Assembly (NCBI GenBank): GCA_963794605.1 | Contig: CAWCEN010000002.1 | Location: 558,001 to 622,000 of the forward strand | Direction of reading: 5' to 3' | DNA: 64,000 nucleotides | From: VAXT01 sp963794605 | GTDB lineage: Bacteria; Actinomycetota; Thermoleophilia; Gaiellales; Gaiellaceae | In this document: positions 24,370 to 32,635 of the stretch, piece after piece | How the letters are laid out: each line of letters opens with the position of its first letter | How positions within the stretch are numbered: the stretch's first letter is position 1 | Program-made: the position numbers and the translations under genes | Notes under the pieces: generated by a model | What the model was told of the DNA's origin: nothing | Seen by the model: the letters and a program-made list of their open reading frames with translations, nothing else | Database searches by the model: none

Positions 24370-25572
24370 CTACGGCGGTGGTGGCGGGGCGACTGGCGGC
24401 GGCGGCTGCGCTGGAGGGGGCGGCGGGAGGGGCGGCGGTGGCGGTGGGGGGAGTGGTGGGGGCGGCGGTGGAGGAAGGGGCGGCGGCGGCGGTGGCGGCG
24501 GCGGTGGAGGCGGCGGGCGGCGGCGGCGGTGGAGGAGGTGGGCGGCGGCGGCGGCGGAGGTGGAGGAGGCGGCGGAGGCGCCCGTCGTCGTCGCGACCGT
24601 CGACCCGGGCGTCGAGGCGGGCGGAGGCGAGTTCGAGCCGTCGTTCGTCGCAACGAGAGCCAGCGCGACGCCTGCCAGGATGAGCAGCGGCACGCCGATC
24701 AACACGGCCAGCAGCAGCGGCCGCCGGTTCGAGCGAGGCTGCGGGATGATCTGAGTGGCCGCGTCGCCCGCCGTCAGCACGAGCGCTCCCGAGAGCAGCC
24801 CCACGAGGGTGCGCCCGTCGGGTGGACGATCCGCGGGCGACTTGGCCAGCGATTCCTCGGCCACGGCCGCGAGCGTCATCGGCGCATCCGGCCGGAGCGT
24901 GTGGATCGCAGGCGGCGCCTCGTACATTTGGCGGCGGAGCAGGTCGACCGGGCTCGGCGTCTCGAACGGGAGCCGCCCCGTGAGCATCCTGTAGAGGATC
25001 ACGCCGAACGAGTAGACGTCGCTCGCCGGCGTGGTGGGCTCTCCGGATGCCTGCTCCGGAGACATGTAGGCGGCAGTCCCGATCAGCGTCCCGGCCTCCG
25101 TGAGCGTGTCCGCTCCGGACACCCGCGCGATCCCGAAGTCCGAGACCTTGGCGTGCCCATCCTCGTCGAAGAGGATGTTCGCCGGCTTCAGGTCGCGGTG
25201 GACGAGCCCGTGCTCGTGTGCATACGCGAGGCCGGCTGCGACCTCGGCCGCGATCGTTCCGGCCTCCGAATCGGGGAGCGGTCCGCCGTCGCCGAGACGC
25301 TCCTCCAGCGTGCCGCCGGGCAGGTACTCGAACACCATGAACGGCCGGCCGCCCTCGCTTCCGTAGTCGTAGAGACGGCAGATGTTCGGGTGCGACAGCG
25401 ACGCGACGGCACGCGCCTCGCGGTCGAAGCGCAGCGGATCAGCGTCGGCTCGGAGGAGCTTGAGCGCGACCGATCGTCCGAGCTGGGTGTCGACCGCGAG
25501 CCAGACCTCGGCCATCGACCCTGCTCCCAGCTGCTGCTGCAGCCGATAGCGGCCGGCGAACGTGTCGCTCAT
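24370..25572 (-). CDS. Membrane Ser/Thr protein kinase with polyproline tail
   Basis: 400 residues. Start ATG 25570-25572. The kinase domain (about 8-265) has all motifs: glycine loop LGAGSMAEVW, VALKLL lysine, HRDLKPANILFD, DFGIARV and MSPEQASG. One membrane segment follows (about 300-322, LLLAVLIGVPLLILAGVALA). The outside part is not made of PASTA repeats but is low complexity: Ser/Thr/Ala, a short HLLHRRRR stretch, then about 55 residues almost all proline. This differs from PknB. The tail DNA (24373-24545) is a CCG-rich tract that is prone to slippage and sequencing error. Confidence 0.88.
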   Translation of the reverse strand: MSDTFAGRYRLQQQLGAGSMAEVWLAVDTQLGRSVALKLLRADADPLRFDREARAVASLSHPNICRLYDYGSEGGRPFMVFEYLPGGTLEERLGDGGPLPDSEAGTIAAEVAAGLAYAHEHGLVHRDLKPANILFDEDGHAKVSDFGIARVSGADTLTEAGTLIGTAAYMSPEQASGEPTTPASDVYSFGVILYRMLTGRLPFETPSPVDLLRRQMYEAPPAIHTLRPDAPMTLAAVAEESLAKSPADRPPDGRTLVGLLSGALVLTAGDAATQIIPQPRSNRRPLLLAVLIGVPLLILAGVALALVATNDGSNSPPPASTPGSTVATTTGASAASSTSAAAAAHLLHRRRRPPPPPPPPPPPPPLPPPPPPPLPPPPPPPLPPPPPAQPPPPVAPPPPP

Positions 25573-25585
25573 CCGGCAGTAGCTT

Positions 25586-26795
25586 ATGGGCGTCGTGGCT
25601 GCGGCTCGAAATCTGATCTCCATCGACGAGGCGCTGCGCCTCGTGCTGGATCGAGTCGGGCGCTTGCCGGTGGAGAGCCTCGAGCCTCGACGAGGCGTTC
25701 GGGCGGGTGCTCGCCGCCGATGCGGCTGCGACGGTCGACTTGCCGCCGTTCGACAGCTCTGCGATGGACGGCTTCGCGATTCGCTCGGCCGACACGCCCG
25801 GACAGCTGCCGGTCGTGCACCGGATCGCCGCGGGTGCTCCGGCTCCGCGCGCGCTCGAGGCCGGCGAGGCGATGGGCATCGCAACGGGCGGCGCCGTTCC
25901 TGAAGGAGCCGATGCCGTCATCCCGTTCGAGTATGTTGTCGAACATGACAACGAAGTCGAGATCCAGGAGCCCGTCGAGCGGGGTTCGAACGTTCGTCCC
26001 GCCGGTGGGGACCTGGGCGCGGGCGAGACCGTCGTCGAGGCCGGCACACGCCTCGACGCGCGCCATCTTGCGGCACTCGCCGCCGGGGGCATCGCTCATG
26101 TGCGGGTCGCGCAGAGGCCGCGGGCCGCCGTCGTCGTAACGGGAAGCGAGTTGCGCCCCCCGGGCGAGCCGCTGGCTCCGGGACAGATCTACGAAGCGAA
26201 CGGCACCCTGCTCGCGGCGCAGCTGGCTTCGGCTGGGGCCGAGGTCGAGCGGGCGAGCGCAGTTGTGGACGAGGACGCCGCGCACCGAGAGGCTCTTGTG
26301 CAGGGGCTCGAGGCGGATGTCCTCATCACGTCGGGAGGAGTCTCGGTCGGGCCGCACGACCTCGTGCGGGCGATCCTCGGCGAGCTCGGCGTCGAGGAGG
26401 TGTTCTGGGGCGTCTCGGTGAAGCCCGGGAAGCCGATCTCGTTCGGCGTTGCCGCGAACCGGTTCGTCTTCGGCCTCCCTGGAAACCCGGTCTCGGTGCT
26501 CGTCGGCTTCGAGCTCTTCGTGCGGCCGGCGCTGCTGGCGCTGCAGGGGAGCTCCGATCCAGGTCCGCGGTTCGAGCGCGGCGTCCTGGGCTCGCGGCTG
26601 AGCCGGAATCCCGGCCGCGACGAGCTCGTGCGCGCGCGCGTTCGCCGACCCTCTGAAGGCCCGGTTCTCGAGCCCTTGGCCGGACGCGAGTCGCACATGA
26701 TCGCGAGAGCCGCAGGAGCGGATGCACTCGTCCTCATTCGACGGGGAGAGGGCGAGCTGGCGGCGGGCGAACCGGTCGAGTTCCTGCGGATCTAG
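25586..26795 (+). CDS. moeA: Molybdopterin molybdenumtransferase MoeA, one-base frameshift
   Basis: Inserts molybdenum into molybdopterin-AMP in cofactor synthesis. The N-terminus (NLISIDEALRLVLDRVGRLP) starts at ATG 25586; the rest (LDEAFGRVLAADAAATVDLP, PFDSSAMDGFAIR, TSGGVSVGPHD, GLPGNPVSVLVGFELF) is one frame over. The joint is at 25682-25688, where GAG C CTC GAC has one base too many. Without it the product would be about 402 aa, a full MoeA. The downstream part alone (from 25707) would lack the first helices. Either a sequencing error or a recent pseudogene. It is divergent from the kinase gene, 13 bases away. Confidence 0.82.
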
Positions 26796-26797
26796 TA

Positions 26798-28675
26798 CTA
26801 GGGCCCGACGGCGCGCTGCTGCTCGTCTGGGCGCCTGCGGCTCCTCGAGGAAAGGACTGCCCTCCGCAGCAGTCGCCTCGCGGGACCGAGACGTGGACGT
26901 TCGGCCGCGCTCGGATACGGCGCGTAGCGACGCGCGGTGGTCGCGGTCAGTTGAGCCGCGACGGCGAGCCATGCGCCGCCCACGAGCAGCGTTGGGAGCT
27001 TCACGTAGCCGACGGCCGCGAGCTGTGCGAGGTACCACGGTGCGTCGAGACCGAGCCCTAGCCGGTTGGCGAGCGAGCCGACGAGCAGGAGTGGCCCGAG
27101 GAAGCCGCCGACGAGCGTCGCAAGCTGGATTGGAACGCGGCGGTCGCGGACCTGCGGCAGCCAGATCCACGCGTGCAGTGACGGCAGGACGAAGATCACG
27201 GCGTACGGGTTCATCGCTACGACGAGGAGCGAGAGGACGGCGAGCACGAGCAGTGCCGCTACCTGCCCGGAGAGCTCTTCGCCGTCGCTCAACGGCCGCC
27301 GAGGGACGAGTCGGTCGCGGCTGAAAAGCCAGCCGAGCGCGAGCAGGCAGCCGTAGATTACGAGCGCAACCACGGGCCACTCCGTGCCCGGCGACAGCTC
27401 CGGTGCGAGCGGACGCGCTGCGCCGGCCGCCCATGCGCCGACCAACGCGAAGAGCTCGAACAGCAAGACGGCAAAGAGCCAGAAGAACAGCCGTGTGCGG
27501 AAGCTTCGCAGCGCCGGAGCCAGGGGAACGTGCCGCCGGCGCAGGCGTGCGAACAGGTCGACGATCACCGCCAGCGCCGGAAGCATGGCCGTGAAGAGGA
27601 TCAACACGACCGCCCAGCCGCGTACCGCGCGGGCGCCGAGGTAGATGTAGGCGGACGTCCCCTCGGCCAGCTCCACGTCGTCGTCGAGCGACTCGAGCAG
27701 CGTCTGGCCCGAGCGGCCGATGCGGGTCAGCCGTGGTCCGTTCAGGCGGTCAGGCGTGTCTCCGAACGCCGGTGGCGGACGGTCTCCGCCTGATGTAAGC
27801 GCGACTGCAGCCACATCGTGCGTGACGAACGGCGACTGTTCGTAGAGGCTCAGCGGGAACGCGAGGTCGAGGAGCTGCGACAGGCTGCGCGGCCAGGTCG
27901 GCTCGGCGCCGGTCTGCTCTGCGAGCCGTGCCGCCGCGGTGCGGACGAGCGTGGCCGACGCGAATTTCGGAGTGTCGCCCGAGAACACGAGGTGCGGTCG
28001 TTGGTTTCCGGCGATCGAGTCGAGGTCGACCGCCGCGACGACCCGGTCGCGGTAGCGGTAGTGCGTCATGAAGTACTCCGCGCCGAGCCCGCCGAATGAG
28101 CCGGCGTCGGTGGAGAGGAAGAGGATCGTGTGATTCGGCTGCGGTGGCTGCGGCGGCGCCTGCGGTGTCGCGTACGAGCGCGCGAGCTCGAGCAGTGCCG
28201 CGGTCCCGGATCCGTTGTTGTTGGCACCAGGGCTCGCGCCGGTGTTGTCGCGGTGCGCGACAACGACGATCAGCTGATTCGAGCGCCCCTGACGCACGGC
28301 GAGCAGGTTCTCCAGCTCGACGTCCCCGCGACCGGGGATTTTCGCGTGAAAACGCTCGCGACCGACCTCGAGGCCGTACTGGTTGAGGCGTTGCGCCACC
28401 CAGTTCGCCGCTCCGCGTGCGCCCGGCGTGCCCGGAGCTCGGTCCGGGTTGTTGTTCGCGAACTGTTCTGCGGTCAGCCGCGCGCTTGTTCCGTCGAAGT
28501 CCGGCTGCAGCGTCGGCGCCGGCAGCGGCTGCGGGTGGAAGACGGTGAACGCGGCGATCAGCAGCGGGATGCCGACGAGGAGCCACGTGCCCCGGTACAT
28601 GCGGCTGTTGACCGGGCGATCGAGCGATCCCGGACGCGCCCGGCGCCTCTCCCTGAACGGCGGATTGGCGGCCAT
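26798..28675 (-). CDS. M28-like membrane protein with altered metal-site residues
   Basis: 625 residues: one N-terminal membrane segment (about 30-48), an exported M28 aminopeptidase-like domain (about 70-330) and about seven C-terminal membrane segments (from about 350). The family signature is recognisable as VVVAHRDNTGASPGANNNGS followed by GTAALLELARS, and YFMTHYRYRDRVVAAVDLDS. However, the usual GADDN reads GANNN and the usual EE pair reads DA (STDAGSFGGLGAEYF). ATG at 28675 is used. It may be an inactive or differently metallated relative. Its 3' end faces moeA two bases away. Confidence 0.72.
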   Translation of the reverse strand: MAANPPFRERRRARPGSLDRPVNSRMYRGTWLLVGIPLLIAAFTVFHPQPLPAPTLQPDFDGTSARLTAEQFANNNPDRAPGTPGARGAANWVAQRLNQYGLEVGRERFHAKIPGRGDVELENLLAVRQGRSNQLIVVVAHRDNTGASPGANNNGSGTAALLELARSYATPQAPPQPPQPNHTILFLSTDAGSFGGLGAEYFMTHYRYRDRVVAAVDLDSIAGNQRPHLVFSGDTPKFASATLVRTAAARLAEQTGAEPTWPRSLSQLLDLAFPLSLYEQSPFVTHDVAAVALTSGGDRPPPAFGDTPDRLNGPRLTRIGRSGQTLLESLDDDVELAEGTSAYIYLGARAVRGWAVVLILFTAMLPALAVIVDLFARLRRRHVPLAPALRSFRTRLFFWLFAVLLFELFALVGAWAAGAARPLAPELSPGTEWPVVALVIYGCLLALGWLFSRDRLVPRRPLSDGEELSGQVAALLVLAVLSLLVVAMNPYAVIFVLPSLHAWIWLPQVRDRRVPIQLATLVGGFLGPLLLVGSLANRLGLGLDAPWYLAQLAAVGYVKLPTLLVGGAWLAVAAQLTATTARRYAPYPSAAERPRLGPARRLLRRAVLSSRSRRRPDEQQRAVGP

Positions 28676-28716
28676 GCGTGGCAATAGTAGGGGCGGCCTC
28701 GGCACAATTACCCCGG

Positions 28717-29415
28717 ATGCCGGATTCTTCGACCATCCTCCTCGTCGACGACGAGGACTCTGTCCAGAAGCTCCTGACCTACCCGCTGGAGCGCGACGGG
28801 TTTCGCGTCGTGTCGGCCCGGGACGGCGAGGAGGCGCTGACGCTCTTCGCCGAGGAGGCGGTCGACCTCGTCGTGCTCGACATCATGCTGCCCAAGCTCG
28901 ACGGTCTCGAGGTCTGCAAGCGGCTCCGGGCGGAAAGCTCGGTGCCGATCATCATGCTCACCGCCCGCGACGACGAGTTCGACACGGTGCTCGGGCTCGA
29001 GCTCGGCGCGGACGACTACATCACGAAGCCGTTCTCGATCCGCGAGTTCCGCAGCCGCGTCCGCGCGCTTCTGCGCAGGGCAGGCTCGTCACGTCGAGAC
29101 GTGCCGGAGGCGGAGCCGCTGCAATCGGGGGTGCTGCAGATCGACCTCGATCGCCGCGAGGCGCGGGTGAACGGCCGCGCGCTCGAGCTGACATACGTCG
29201 AATTCGAATTGCTCCGGACGCTCGTCGCGCAGCCCGGAAAGGTCTTCAGCCGGCGCGCCCTCCTGCAGGCGATCTGGGGCGATTCGGCCTATCGCGAGCC
29301 TCGGACGATCGACGTCCACGTGCGGCACCTGCGCGAGAAGGTGGAAGAGGATCCCAGCGAGCCCGAGCTGATCCTGACCGTCCGAGGCGCCGGCTACCGG
29401 CTGCGCGAGCCATGA
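28717..29415 (+). CDS. OmpR/PhoB-family response regulator
   Basis: 232 residues. Receiver domain (about 4-118) with the acidic pair VDDED, phospho-acceptor Asp in VVLDIMLPKLDG, MLTARDD and the KPFS lysine. DNA-binding winged helix (about 135-230) with LTYVEFELLRTLVAQPGKVF and the wing IDVHVRHLREKVEEDP. ATG 28717 is preferred over the earlier frame start, as it begins exactly at the receiver fold. The stop overlaps the kinase ATG (ATGA), so the pair is translationally coupled. Stimulus unknown; the htrA gene follows, which hints at envelope stress. Confidence 0.93.
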   Translation: MPDSSTILLVDDEDSVQKLLTYPLERDGFRVVSARDGEEALTLFAEEAVDLVVLDIMLPKLDGLEVCKRLRAESSVPIIMLTARDDEFDTVLGLELGADDYITKPFSIREFRSRVRALLRRAGSSRRDVPEAEPLQSGVLQIDLDRREARVNGRALELTYVEFELLRTLVAQPGKVFSRRALLQAIWGDSAYREPRTIDVHVRHLREKVEEDPSEPELILTVRGAGYRLREP

Positions 29416-30830
29416 GGCACCTTCAGACCGTTGGCGCGCGCCTCGCCCTCGCGCTTCTCCTCGTCGTTGCGGCGGTGCTCGTCTTCGTCTACGTGATCGT
29501 CACGCCGTCGCTCGAGGACCGTCTCATCGGGTCTCGGCAGGACCAGGTAGCAGCTATCGCCGACGAGGTTGCTGCACGCTGGCCTTTGCTTACGCCGTCG
29601 TTCACGCAAACGGACCTTGCGGCGAGCTACGCGGCAGCCACGAACACGCGGGTCAGGATCTTTCGCGTCGACGACCATTCGCCCCTGTCGCTGAGCCTGA
29701 TCGAGGACAAGGGAGGCGGCCCGACGGTCCTCGCAACCGACTCGGACCCAGTTGCGAGGAAGGCTGCGGCCACGCTCGACGCCGAGCGCGGAGTGGTAAC
29801 ACTCGGCGATCGGCGGTTCGCCGAGGCTGCTCAGCCCTCCGCAGATGGCGATTACGTCTTCCTCGTCTCCAACTCGATCGAGGACTCGCTGGGCAGCGTC
29901 GCGCTGGTCAAGCACCGTCTCCTCATCTCCGGTCTGGTCGCGCTCGCCGCTGCGCTGCTCCTCGGGTACGCAGGTGCGCGGCTGTTTGCGCGCCGGATTC
30001 GTCGTCTCGAGCGGGCGGCCGAACGGATCGCGAACGGGAAGTTCGACGAGCCGATCGTCGACACTAGCCCCGACGAGCTCGGTCAGCTCGCCCGCGCCTT
30101 CGAGCGCATGCGCCAACGCCTTGCCGGCCTCGAACATGCACGGCGTGAGTTCATCGCCAACGCGTCGCACGAGCTGCGCACGCCGCTGTTCTCGCTCGGT
30201 GGTCACCTCGAGCTGCTCGTCGAGGAGGACCTGGACGACGCCACCAAGCGCGAGTTCCTCGGGCGCATGCGCGAGCAGGTCGATCGCCTGACCAAGCTCG
30301 CCGGCGAGCTGCTCGATCTCTCCCGCCTGGACGCGGGCCGCCTCCGGGTCGATCGCGATCCGGTCGATTTCGCCCAGGTGAGCGAGCTCCTGCTCGAGGA
30401 GTTCGATTCGTACGCCCAGGGGACGGGGCACGACCTGTCGCGAGACGGCTTCGACGGCAGCGCGACGGGCCTCGGCGACCAGCAGCGGGTCCTCCAGGTC
30501 GGTCGAGCGCTCGTGGAGAACGCCCTGCGCCACACGCCCGCGGGCACGCGTGTGCTCGTGAGCGCGAGCCGGAACGGCGACCGCGTCGCGCTCAGCGTCG
30601 AGGACGACGGCCCCGGCATCTCCGAGACCGCGGCCGTCCAGGTGTTCGAGCGCTTCTATCGCGGCGACACCGGCGGCCGTGCGTCGGGCAGCGGCCTCGG
30701 CCTCGCGATCGCGCGTGAGCTCGCCGTCGCGATGCAGGGCGAGATCGAGCTCTCGTCGGAGCCCGGCCACACCGTGTTCACGTTCTGGCTTCCCGCGGCA
30801 TCCGGCACCTCCTCTCCGGCGATCGAGTAG
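29412..30830 (+). CDS. Membrane sensor histidine kinase
   Basis: 472 residues. Two membrane segments (about 11-32 and 175-197) enclose a sensor domain of about 140 residues outside the cell. HAMP follows (about 198-250), then the phosphorylated histidine in FIANASHELRTPLFSLGGHL and an ATPase domain with N box VENALRHTP, DDGPGISETA and GSGLGLAIARELA. ATG 29412 overlaps the regulator stop. The sensor region has no recognisable named domain. Cognate partner of the preceding regulator by context. Confidence 0.93.
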   Translation: MRHLQTVGARLALALLLVVAAVLVFVYVIVTPSLEDRLIGSRQDQVAAIADEVAARWPLLTPSFTQTDLAASYAAATNTRVRIFRVDDHSPLSLSLIEDKGGGPTVLATDSDPVARKAAATLDAERGVVTLGDRRFAEAAQPSADGDYVFLVSNSIEDSLGSVALVKHRLLISGLVALAAALLLGYAGARLFARRIRRLERAAERIANGKFDEPIVDTSPDELGQLARAFERMRQRLAGLEHARREFIANASHELRTPLFSLGGHLELLVEEDLDDATKREFLGRMREQVDRLTKLAGELLDLSRLDAGRLRVDRDPVDFAQVSELLLEEFDSYAQGTGHDLSRDGFDGSATGLGDQQRVLQVGRALVENALRHTPAGTRVLVSASRNGDRVALSVEDDGPGISETAAVQVFERFYRGDTGGRASGSGLGLAIARELAVAMQGEIELSSEPGHTVFTFWLPAASGTSSPAIE

Positions 30831-30848
30831 GTTGTCAGGATAGACAAC
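30831..30848. promoter_or_regulatory. Inverted repeat before htrA
   Basis: GTTGTC (30831-30836) and GACAAC (30843-30848) form a dyad with a six-base spacer, directly after the kinase stop and 18 bases before the htrA start. It could be an operator or a small hairpin; evidence is limited to the symmetry. Confidence 0.3.
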
Positions 30849-30866
30849 GAGGCGGACGGAACCCCC

Positions 30867-32075
30867 GTGGCTACAGTTCGGCCCTTGCGTCGAGGTCCCA
30901 CCATCGCCGTCGCCGCGCTCGCAGCTGTGCTGGGCGTCGTCGTCGCTCTGCTCTTTGCAGCTGCGACCGGGCTGACCGACCGGCGTACGAGCACCATTTA
31001 CGTGCCCACGACCGCGAGCGCTTCGAGCAACGAGCCGATCGTGCGCGCGACACCGCTCAGCGGCAGAGGGTTCAACCCGTCGCGCATCTACACGGCCCGC
31101 TCGCCGGGTGTCGTAACGGTCTTCGCGTTCTTCGACGCCGACGAGGAGCAAGAGGCGCAGGGCTCCGGCTTCGTCATCACGCCGACCGGCTACATTCTGA
31201 CGAGCGCGCACGTGGTCACCGACGTCGTCGAGTCGAGCCGGCCGAGCGAGGCGCACGACGTCTACATCGCGTTCAAGGATGGAGACCGCGTGAAGGCCAA
31301 GATCATCGGCTGGGACGGGTACGACGACGTGGCCCTGCTGAAGGTCGATCCGGCGGCGCACGGGCTCGTGACCGTGCCGGTCGGAGATTCGTCGCGTGTG
31401 CGACCTGGCGACCCCGTGGCCGCGATGGGCAGTCCATTCGGCAACGAAGACTCGATCGCGGTCGGGATCGTGTCTGCGATCCACCGCTCGATCGCCTCGC
31501 TCACCTCCGCCTACAAGGTCGTGGACGCGATCCAGACCGACGCCCCGATCACGCACGGCAACTCCGGTGGGCCGCTCTTCGACGCGCGCGGCCGCGTGAT
31601 CGGCATCAACGCGCAGATCCGCAGCGACTCGGGCGGCGCGGAAGGCGTCGGCTTCGCGGTGCCGATCAACGCCGCGATGCGGTCGATGGCGCAGCTGATC
31701 GCGACGGGCCGCGTCGTATACGCGTTCCTAGGTGTGACGACGGAGGATCTGACGCCCACGCTCGCGCGGCACCTGGGCTATCCCGTGAGTCGCGGGGCGA
31801 TGGTCGGCGAAGTGCGGGAAGACAGCCCGGCCGAGCACGCCGGCCTGCAGGGCGGCGACGACCAGGAGAGCTTCAACGGACAGGAAGTGACCGCGGGCGG
31901 GGACGTGATCGTCGCGGTCAACGGGCGTCCGGTGCGCAGCGCGGACCAGGTCGTGCGCGACATCAGCTCGCGGCTTCCGGGGGAAACGATCAGGCTGACC
32001 GTCGTCCGTGGACAGACGCACAAGACGCTGACCGCGAAGCTCGGCGCGCGGCCCGACGCAGAAACGAACCCGTAG
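30867..32075 (+). CDS. HtrA/DegP-like serine protease with PDZ domain
   Basis: 402 residues. N-terminal membrane anchor (about 13-36), then a trypsin-like domain with the triad His in LTSAHVVTDVV, Asp in GYDDVALLKV and Ser in THGNSGGPLFD. One PDZ domain follows (about 285-395, FLGVTTEDLTPTLARHLGYP). HtrA proteases degrade or refold damaged proteins outside the membrane. GTG start at 30867. It lies downstream of the two-component pair, a common arrangement for envelope stress control; regulation by that pair is inference. Confidence 0.92.
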   Translation: MATVRPLRRGPTIAVAALAAVLGVVVALLFAAATGLTDRRTSTIYVPTTASASSNEPIVRATPLSGRGFNPSRIYTARSPGVVTVFAFFDADEEQEAQGSGFVITPTGYILTSAHVVTDVVESSRPSEAHDVYIAFKDGDRVKAKIIGWDGYDDVALLKVDPAAHGLVTVPVGDSSRVRPGDPVAAMGSPFGNEDSIAVGIVSAIHRSIASLTSAYKVVDAIQTDAPITHGNSGGPLFDARGRVIGINAQIRSDSGGAEGVGFAVPINAAMRSMAQLIATGRVVYAFLGVTTEDLTPTLARHLGYPVSRGAMVGEVREDSPAEHAGLQGGDDQESFNGQEVTAGGDVIVAVNGRPVRSADQVVRDISSRLPGETIRLTVVRGQTHKTLTAKLGARPDAETNP

Positions 32076-32125
32076 CCGATGACGTTACGGAAACCGGTCC
32101 CGGGGTACGAACTGGGCAGAGGCCG

Positions 32126-32572
32126 ATGATGTCAACGCAAGGTCATTCTGCGATCGCGCTGGGCAATCCGACCGTTCGGCTGATGATCCCTGCGAAGGCG
32201 GAGTACATCACCCTCGTACGCCTGGCACTGAGCGGGCTCTCCGGTTTCCGTCCGCTGGGGGAGGAGGCGCTCGGTGACATGAAGCTGGCAGTGACCGAGG
32301 CGTGCACGAACTCTGTCCGGCACGGCTACAACAACGGCGAGGGCACGGTCGAGGTCGTGTACGAGCTCCACCCGGACCGGCTGGTCGTCGAGGTCGCGGA
32401 CGAGGGTCCCGGGTTCGACGCCGCCGGAGACCGGCCGCTCGGAGAAGAGGGGCTCGCCGAGGGCGGGCTGGGGATTGCGATCATCCAGGCGGTCTCGGAC
32501 GAGTTCGAGGCGGGGAAGCAGGCTGACGGCAGCGGGTCGCGCCTCCGCTTCGCGAAATTTCTGGAGCAGTAG
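32126..32572 (+). CDS. RsbW/SpoIIAB-like anti-sigma factor kinase
   Basis: 148 residues, one HATPase_c_2 domain. The N box EACTNSVRHGY (about 57-67), ADEGPGFD and GGLGIAIIQAVSDEF ATP-lid motifs are present. Proteins of this size and type bind and switch sigma factors or phosphorylate anti-sigma antagonists. No partner sigma or STAS gene is adjacent, so the target is unknown. ATG ATG start at 32126. It stands alone between htrA and treT. Confidence 0.85.
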   Translation: MMSTQGHSAIALGNPTVRLMIPAKAEYITLVRLALSGLSGFRPLGEEALGDMKLAVTEACTNSVRHGYNNGEGTVEVVYELHPDRLVVEVADEGPGFDAAGDRPLGEEGLAEGGLGIAIIQAVSDEFEAGKQADGSGSRLRFAKFLEQ

Positions 32573-32635
32573 ACGCGTAGCCGCTCCGCGTGCAGGATGA
32601 GGCGGTTATCGTGCTGAACCCCTCGGGAACGGTCG

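Noticed and set aside
24373..24600. Possible satellite or CRISPR-like repeat (GGCGGT-rich)
   Set aside because: It is the polyproline coding tail of the kinase; no spaced direct repeats are present, and no CRISPR array was seen anywhere.
25586..25903. Separate 105-residue protein at the moeA 5' end
   Set aside because: Its first 30 residues are the MoeA N-terminus and the rest is out-of-frame moeA; a frameshift explains it.
29394..31556. 720-codon minus-strand frame opposite the histidine kinase and htrA
   Set aside because: Both genes on the plus strand have complete catalytic motifs; the antisense product shows only shadow composition.
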